Source: a virus
Direction: 5' to 3' (one strand)
DNA: 25,612 bases
Virus record (IMG/VR): IMGVR_UViG_3300042301_002658
Span: 1 to 25,612 of that record
Shown: piece after piece, positions 20,801-25,612 of the stretch
Layout: every line of letters starts with the position of its first letter
Numbering within the stretch: position 1 is the first letter of the stretch
Made by a program: the position numbers and the translations under genes
The notes under the pieces: model-generated
Seen by the model: only the letters and a program-made list of their open reading frames with translations
The model's database searches: none
What the model was told of the DNA's origin: nothing

Positions 20801-21510
20801 GCTGGATCGCAGTAGGTGTGGCCGGCGCTACGCTGGTTGGGGGCGTTTACTCGTCCAAAAAGCAAGGCGAAGCGGCAAAGGATGCTGCCGGACAGCAGTC
20901 CCAGTCTGCGGAGCTGGGCATTGCAGAGCAGCGCCGGCAGTTCGATGCCATTCAAGAGCTGCTCAAGCCCTACGTGACGGCGGGAACCGGCGCGCTTGGG
21001 CAGCAACAGAACTTGGCCGGCACAAACGGGGCCGATGCACAGCGCGCGGCCATCGATGCCATCAGCCGATCCCCCGAGCTGGCAGCACTGACCCGACAAG
21101 GCGAAGACGCGATCTTGCAGAACGCTTCGGCCACAGGCGGGCTGCGCGGCGGCAACGTGCAAGGGGCTCTGGGCCAGTTCCGCCCGGCCATGCTTTCAGC
21201 GGCCATCAATGACCAGTACAGCAGGCTTGGCGGGCTTGCCAGCATGGGCCTTGGCGCTGCGACCAATACCGGCCAGTTTGGACAAGCGAGCACAAACAAC
21301 GTGACGCAGCTCTTGCAGCAGCAGGGCAGCGCCCTGGCCGGCGGCATCTTGGGACAAGGCCGCGCCCAAGCCGGCTACGCGAACGCCATCACCGGAGCGA
21401 TCGGAGCATTCGGCGGCTTGTATCGGCCAGCCGGTGGCAGCGGTGGCGGAGGCAGTTGGGGTAGTCAATTCCAGAACATCCCATTCGGCGGCCAAGGCGG
21501 GGGGCTCTAA
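20797..21510 (+). CDS. gp7-like DNA ejection protein
   Basis: A 237-residue protein with one N-terminal hydrophobic helix (SWIAVGVAGATLVGGVYSS, 2-20). A Gln/Ala-rich region follows (EAAKDAAGQQSQSAELGIAE, RRQFDAIQELLKPYVTAGT), then Gly/Ala/Asn-rich segments (LGQQQNLAGTNGADAQ, SATGGLRGGNVQGALGQF) and a C-terminal GGSGGGGSWGSQFQ stretch. This composition and helical start match the gp7-type DNA transfer proteins of P22-like phages, which are stored in the head and ejected before the DNA to help cross the host envelope. It overlaps the cupin-like gene and is followed two bases later by the gp20-like gene. Confidence 0.82.
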   Translation: MSWIAVGVAGATLVGGVYSSKKQGEAAKDAAGQQSQSAELGIAEQRRQFDAIQELLKPYVTAGTGALGQQQNLAGTNGADAQRAAIDAISRSPELAALTRQGEDAILQNASATGGLRGGNVQGALGQFRPAMLSAAINDQYSRLGGLASMGLGAATNTGQFGQASTNNVTQLLQQQGSALAGGILGQGRAQAGYANAITGAIGAFGGLYRPAGGSGGGGSWGSQFQNIPFGGQGGGL

Positions 21511-21512
21511 AC

Positions 21513-22805
21513 ATGGGACCGATCGATTACACGATGCAAGTCCAGCAGCCGTTCGAATCGGCGCTGCAAGGGTTCAAGGCCGGCACCGGCATACGTCAGA
21601 TCATGGACGAGCGGGCGCAGGCTGAGTCAGCCGCCGCGCAACAGGCTCAACTGCAAGCCGACTTGGCCGCAGCTTCGCAAGACCCCAAGCAACTGCCGGG
21701 GCTCATGGTGCGCTATCCGCAGCTCGCCAAAGAACTCAAGCACGGCTGGGATGTGATGAACGGCGAGCAGCAGCAAGCTTCGCTGTCTCACGCTGCCGAA
21801 GTGTTTGGCGCCTTGCAGTCTGGCCGCCCTGATGTCGCGCAGTCTGTCCTGAAGACTCGGGCAACTGCTCTGCGCAACAGCGGCGATGAAGAAGGCGCCA
21901 AGCGAGCTGAAGACATGGCGCAATGGGCAGAGCGGCACCCGGACTCCCTGAAGACATCTATCGGACTGCGCCTGGCCGCCATCCCAGGCGGTGACAAGGT
22001 GATCGAGGGTGCGTCAAAGCTCGGGACCGAGCAGCGCGCGGCCGAGCTGCAACCCGGCTTGGTGAAGAAGGGCCAAGCCGATGCTAGCGCTGCTGAGTCT
22101 GACGCCACAACCAAGGCCGTGACTGCCAAGTACGCCGAGAGCAATGCAATCAAAGACCTTGAAGCCAAGGGATGGAACATTCAGGCGCTGCAAGCTGACA
22201 TCGAATTCAAAAAGCAGTCCACGCGCATTGCGGCCATGACTGCCTCGCTTGCCAAGGAAGGCAACGAGCTCAAGCGCAAAGAGCTGCAGATGAAGCTTGA
22301 TGAAGCGGTGAGTACGCGGGAGTCGAAGCTGCGGGAGAAGGTGCAGACCGCAGAGGCTGGCGCGGCGGCTATCGACAACATGCTGAATACCGTCGAGCGC
22401 ATCAAGAAGAACGGGCGCTTGGATGATGTGGTGGGCGGGATTGAAGGCCGATTGCCAGCAGTGCGCGATGAGTCGGTCGATGCCGTTGCGCTAATCGAGA
22501 CGCTGGGCAGCCAAGCATTCTTGGCGCAGATTCCCAACATCAAGGGCATGGGCGCGCTGTCGAATGCGGAAGGCGAGAAGCTGCAGGCGGCTTTCCAGAA
22601 TCTGAGCCGCACGCAGTCTGAGAAGCAATTCCGCGCCAACTTGGACGAAGCCTCGCGCCTGCTCAAGAAGGGGCGGGAGTCTCTTGCCAAGAGCACCGGC
22701 GTCCCACTCGGTAAGCCCGACACCCCCGCAGCGCCAGGCAGCCGGCCTCCCCTGAGCAGCTTTGAAGTCTCCCAAAGCGCCCAGGGCGGCCAAAGGAGCC
22801 AGTGA
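21513..22805 (+). CDS. gp20-like DNA ejection protein
   Basis: A 430-residue, almost wholly helical protein (P22 gp20 has 471). MGPIDYTMQVQQPFESALQG followed by FKAGTGIRQIMDERAQAESA is a start I associate with this family. Long Ala/Gln/Glu-rich helices follow (QLQADLAAASQDPKQLPGLM, ALQSGRPDVAQSVLKTRATA). The C-terminal region (MLNTVERIKKNGRLDDVVGG, LGSQAFLAQIPNIKGMGALS, NLSRTQSEKQFRANLDEASR) resembles the conserved part of phage ejection proteins. It has no signal peptide or membrane helix. It lies between gp7-like and gp16-like genes as in P22, and probably forms part of the ejected conduit across the periplasm. Confidence 0.8.
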   Translation: MGPIDYTMQVQQPFESALQGFKAGTGIRQIMDERAQAESAAAQQAQLQADLAAASQDPKQLPGLMVRYPQLAKELKHGWDVMNGEQQQASLSHAAEVFGALQSGRPDVAQSVLKTRATALRNSGDEEGAKRAEDMAQWAERHPDSLKTSIGLRLAAIPGGDKVIEGASKLGTEQRAAELQPGLVKKGQADASAAESDATTKAVTAKYAESNAIKDLEAKGWNIQALQADIEFKKQSTRIAAMTASLAKEGNELKRKELQMKLDEAVSTRESKLREKVQTAEAGAAAIDNMLNTVERIKKNGRLDDVVGGIEGRLPAVRDESVDAVALIETLGSQAFLAQIPNIKGMGALSNAEGEKLQAAFQNLSRTQSEKQFRANLDEASRLLKKGRESLAKSTGVPLGKPDTPAAPGSRPPLSSFEVSQSAQGGQRSQ

Positions 22806-22806
22806 C

Positions 22807-24795
22807 ATGGCATTCGACGTAGAAGCCGCGCGCAAGGCCGGTTACACGGATGCCGAGATCGCACAGCATCTCTCCAAGTCGCGCGGGTATGACTTGGACG
22901 GGGCGAAGAGCAACGGCTACAGCGACAGCGAGGTGATCGCGCACCTCTCCAAGCGCACCAATGCCGTGGCGCAAATCCCAGCCGTGGCCGTGCTGAAAGA
23001 CGGCCGGCAGATCGCGGCTGACCCGAGCAAAGAGAAGCCAGCGGCGCCAGCGCCATCCATGCTCGACCGCCTGCAGGGCGCTGGTGAAGCTGCTTTGACC
23101 GTCGTCACGGGCGCTACCGGCGGATCGCTGGGCATGCTTGGCGGCATGGGCGGGGCCATGGCTGGCGCCGCAGCCGAAGGTGAGTTCGGGCAGCGCCAGG
23201 CGGCGGACCGGATCGAGCAAGGCGCCATGGCTGGCGCCGATGCGTTGACCTACGCGCCGCGATCGGCCACCGGTCAAGAGTACGTCGAGGCCATTGGGCG
23301 GGCGCTGCAGCATCTCATCCCCATCGCGGCGGTTGCGCCGGCCTTGATGCCAAAAGGGGCGATGGCGCCAGCGGTGCAAGCGGCGAAGACAACTGGCGCT
23401 GCGGCAGTGGATCAAGTGGCCACGGCAGTCCCCAAGGCCGTGCAGCGCGTTCAGCAGATGGTGCGGCCGTCTGGCCAGCCGGCACCCACGCCGGGCACAT
23501 TGGGCAGCGTGGGCGCAGCCGGTGCTGATGCCGCAGTGCAGCGTGTGGCAACGGCTGGGCAGTTGCCGGTGCCTATCAAGCTCACCAAGGGCCAAGCAAC
23601 GCGGGACTTCGAGCAGCTGCGGTTCGAAGGCGAGACAGCCAAAGACCCAACCCTTGGCACGCCGCTACGCAACAACGCGGCCACTCAGAACCGGCAGCTT
23701 GCACAGAACTTCGAGGCCATGGTCGATCAAACGGGCGCGCAAGCGACAACCCTGATCGAGACCGGGCGCACGGTGGATCAAGCCTTGACGCGAGCCGCAG
23801 CAAAGAGAAAGGCTGAATATCGAGCACGCTACAAGGAGGCCGAGAAGGCGGGCGAGATGGAGCAGCCCGTGAGCACTCAGCCTCTGGTTGCCTTCTTGGA
23901 AGAGAACGCGAGCGCCAACGCTCCAGAGCTGGCCGGGGCGTCTCTCGGCATTGCACAGCGCGAGCTGATCCGCCTCGGTGGCGCTGAAATGGTCGATGGC
24001 AAGCTGGTTGCTCGCGATCTGCCGCTTGGCCAGATGGAACTGGTGCGCCGGCAAGTCGGCAACGCCATCAGCGCTTCGCCTGACAACGCGACCAATACCC
24101 GCATGGGCGTGATGTTGCGCAACCTCATTGACGAGCAGACCGAGGGCATGGGCGGCGACCTCTACAAGCAAGCCCGCAAGTCTCGGCAGCGTTACGCGCA
24201 GCTCTTTGAAGACAACGCCATCGTTCGGGACTTGCTACGCACCCGGCGCGGCACGGCAGACCGGCAAGTAGCGCTTGAGGATGTGTTCCGCCGCACGGTG
24301 CTGAATGGTGACCGGGAGAGCCTCGGGGCACTGCGCCGCACATTGCAAGTTGCCGGCGGAGAGGAGGGCGCGCAGGCGTGGAAAGAGCTTCAGGGCGCGA
24401 CTGCGCGGCACCTGCTCGACGAAGCGACCAAGGGCGTTGCCACCGACACGGCGGGGAACCCCATCTTCTCGGCCGCCAAGCTGAACAACGCAGTGCGCGC
24501 CATGGATGTAGACGGCCGCATGGAGTTTGTTCTTGGCAAGCGCGGCGCGCAGACCGTGCGCGATCTGAACGAGATCTCCAAAGTCGTGATGACGCTCCCG
24601 CCGGGCTCGGTCAACACCAGCAACACCGCATCGGTGCTCTTGGCCGCGCTCGCAGAAGCAGGCGCTACGGGATCGCTGACCGGACTCCCGCTGCCGGTGG
24701 TCTCTGGACTTCGCGCACTGACTGCGCACGTCAAAGACAAGCGCATCGCCAAGCGAGTTCAGGAATCAATCAGCAACGTCCAGCGCGCGAAATAG
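22807..24795 (+). CDS. gp16-like DNA ejection protein
   Basis: A 662-residue protein (P22 gp16 has 609). I chose the ATG at 22807, one base after the previous stop. Residues 3-50 contain two copies of a 23-residue motif (FDVEAARKAGYTDAEIAQHL and YDLDGAKSNGYSDSEVIAHL). A Gly/Ala-rich hydrophobic region at about 95-125 (TGGSLGMLGGMGGAMAGAAA) could insert in a membrane. The remainder is helical: PIKLTKGQATRDFEQLRFEG, LARDLPLGQMELVRRQVGNA, ALRRTLQVAGGEEGAQAWKE. Its position, length and style agree with the largest P22 ejection protein, thought to act at the inner membrane. There is no muramidase motif. Confidence 0.8.
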   Translation: MAFDVEAARKAGYTDAEIAQHLSKSRGYDLDGAKSNGYSDSEVIAHLSKRTNAVAQIPAVAVLKDGRQIAADPSKEKPAAPAPSMLDRLQGAGEAALTVVTGATGGSLGMLGGMGGAMAGAAAEGEFGQRQAADRIEQGAMAGADALTYAPRSATGQEYVEAIGRALQHLIPIAAVAPALMPKGAMAPAVQAAKTTGAAAVDQVATAVPKAVQRVQQMVRPSGQPAPTPGTLGSVGAAGADAAVQRVATAGQLPVPIKLTKGQATRDFEQLRFEGETAKDPTLGTPLRNNAATQNRQLAQNFEAMVDQTGAQATTLIETGRTVDQALTRAAAKRKAEYRARYKEAEKAGEMEQPVSTQPLVAFLEENASANAPELAGASLGIAQRELIRLGGAEMVDGKLVARDLPLGQMELVRRQVGNAISASPDNATNTRMGVMLRNLIDEQTEGMGGDLYKQARKSRQRYAQLFEDNAIVRDLLRTRRGTADRQVALEDVFRRTVLNGDRESLGALRRTLQVAGGEEGAQAWKELQGATARHLLDEATKGVATDTAGNPIFSAAKLNNAVRAMDVDGRMEFVLGKRGAQTVRDLNEISKVVMTLPPGSVNTSNTASVLLAALAEAGATGSLTGLPLPVVSGLRALTAHVKDKRIAKRVQESISNVQRAK

Positions 24796-24804
24796 AGGAA
24801 TCAA

Positions 24805-25612
24805 ATGCTCGCCATCAATAGCACCCAACAGCAGTTTTTCACCTTGGCAGGCACGCCGTTGAACGGAGGCCGCCTGTACTTTGGCAGCGCTGGCCAGAAC
24901 CCGGAGACCGCGCCCATAACTGTTTACTGGGATGCCGCAGGCACGCAGCCAGCCGCTCAGCCCATCCAGACCCTGAACGGCTACCCGTCGCGCAATGGCG
25001 CAATTGGCACCCTGTTCGCCGATGGGGACTATTCAATGACGGTCAAGACCAAGGCGGGCGCTCTCATCCGGTACATGCCGTCGGCCAATGACGTGAGCAC
25101 CAGCCTTCAGATTTTTGGCGACCTAGCCAGCACTGACGCCGGCAAAGGCGATGCGCTGGTGGCCGTGTCCCAACCATTCACCGGCTCCCTCGCCCGCACG
25201 CAGCACGACAAGAACCTCGACACCGGGCTCTATGCCGAGGACTTCCGCCTTGGCTCTGACCCGGACGACACACTATCCATTCAGCGGGTGTTGAACCTTG
25301 GGCAAACCTGCTTGCTCAGGGCCAACAAGACCTACACGGTGCAGAACCTTGTGGGTGTGGTGAACACCGGCTTGATCTGCCCAGGGGGCCGGGCGATTGT
25401 TCAACTTGCAGCAGGGGCGAACAAGCAGGCCCTGACGATCGATGTCAGCAACTTCACGCTGAAGGGCGTGAACTTCAACGGGGGCGACACCACCGACTTC
25501 AAGTCGTTTCCAGCGGCAACCATCGGCACCCGCTGCGGCGTTGTTGTGGGCGCGGCCTTCGGCACCGGGCGCAACCTCAAAGAAGTCAGCATCTCAGACT
25601 GCGACTTCTACG
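24805..25612 (+). CDS. Tailspike with P22-like head-binding domain, C-terminus cut by window edge
   Basis: An open frame starts at the ATG at 24805, after TAGAGGA, and runs off the right edge (269 codons seen). Residues 1-100 match the P22 tailspike head-binding domain: QQQFFTLAGTPLNGGRLYFG, TAPITVYWDAAGTQPAAQPI, QTLNGYPSRNGAIGTLFADG, DYSMTVKTKAGALIRYMPSA. From about 140 the pattern (DTLSIQRVLNLGQTCLLRAN, KTYTVQNLVGVVNTGLICPG, FTLKGVNFNGG) is the start of a pectate-lyase-like beta-helix. Tailspikes bind and usually cut surface polysaccharide. The catalytic part lies beyond the window, so enzyme specificity cannot be read. Confidence 0.85.
   Translation, partial: MLAINSTQQQFFTLAGTPLNGGRLYFGSAGQNPETAPITVYWDAAGTQPAAQPIQTLNGYPSRNGAIGTLFADGDYSMTVKTKAGALIRYMPSANDVSTSLQIFGDLASTDAGKGDALVAVSQPFTGSLARTQHDKNLDTGLYAEDFRLGSDPDDTLSIQRVLNLGQTCLLRANKTYTVQNLVGVVNTGLICPGGRAIVQLAAGANKQALTIDVSNFTLKGVNFNGGDTTDFKSFPAATIGTRCGVVVGAAFGTGRNLKEVSISDCDFY

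Overview
The window is about 25.6 kb of a temperate podovirus or prophage with P22-type head and tail genes. The base composition is GC-rich. The early regulators and small early genes look like those of prophages in Burkholderiales (Comamonadaceae-like betaproteobacteria). That host call comes from protein style, not from a database search. Both ends are cut: the repressor gene runs off the left edge and the tailspike gene runs off the right edge. No bacterial chromosomal gene, integrase, attachment site, tRNA, IS element or CRISPR array is visible.

Layout. (1) 1-1161, lysogeny switch: a leftward CI/LexA-type repressor, a short operator/promoter region, a rightward Cro-like gene, and a probable 42-codon gene on the minus strand. 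(2) 1162-6080, early block read rightward: an XRE regulator, a DUF1376-type replication protein whose gene carries an iteron-like array (probable origin), a DnaB-like helicase, a winged-helix/coiled-coil protein, a RusA resolvase and a run of very small genes, mostly joined by 4-base NTGA stop/start overlaps. (3) 6102-8059, terminase small and large subunits. (4) 8176-11017, two genes not expected here, one encoding a 778-residue SGNH-hydrolase/Ig-like protein. (5) 11027-25612, morphogenesis in P22 order: portal, scaffold, coat, gp4-like, gp10-like, several small structural proteins, gp7-, gp20- and gp16-like ejection proteins, then a tailspike with a P22-like head-binding domain.

The most notable observations are these. 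The repressor appears to have lost both self-cleavage residues (Ser to Ala, Lys to Arg). The cro-like promoter is placed so that its mRNA would be leaderless. AACGAACGTT-type repeats in the replication gene lie on an exact 11-bp grid beside an AT-rich tract. A 29-nt leader element occurs at 8097 and again at 20294 (25 of 29 identical), both times after a promoter-like -10 and a hairpin, with a weaker third copy before the coat gene. A predicted esterase is encoded between terminase and portal, in a phage that also carries a tailspike.

Everything from 1162 to the right edge is read rightward with few gaps. The only intergenic stretches longer than 90 bases are at 955-1161, 8060-8175, 13082-13182, 14113-14265 and 20235-20350, and each holds a candidate regulatory element. 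No Q-type antiterminator and no lysis genes were recognised.
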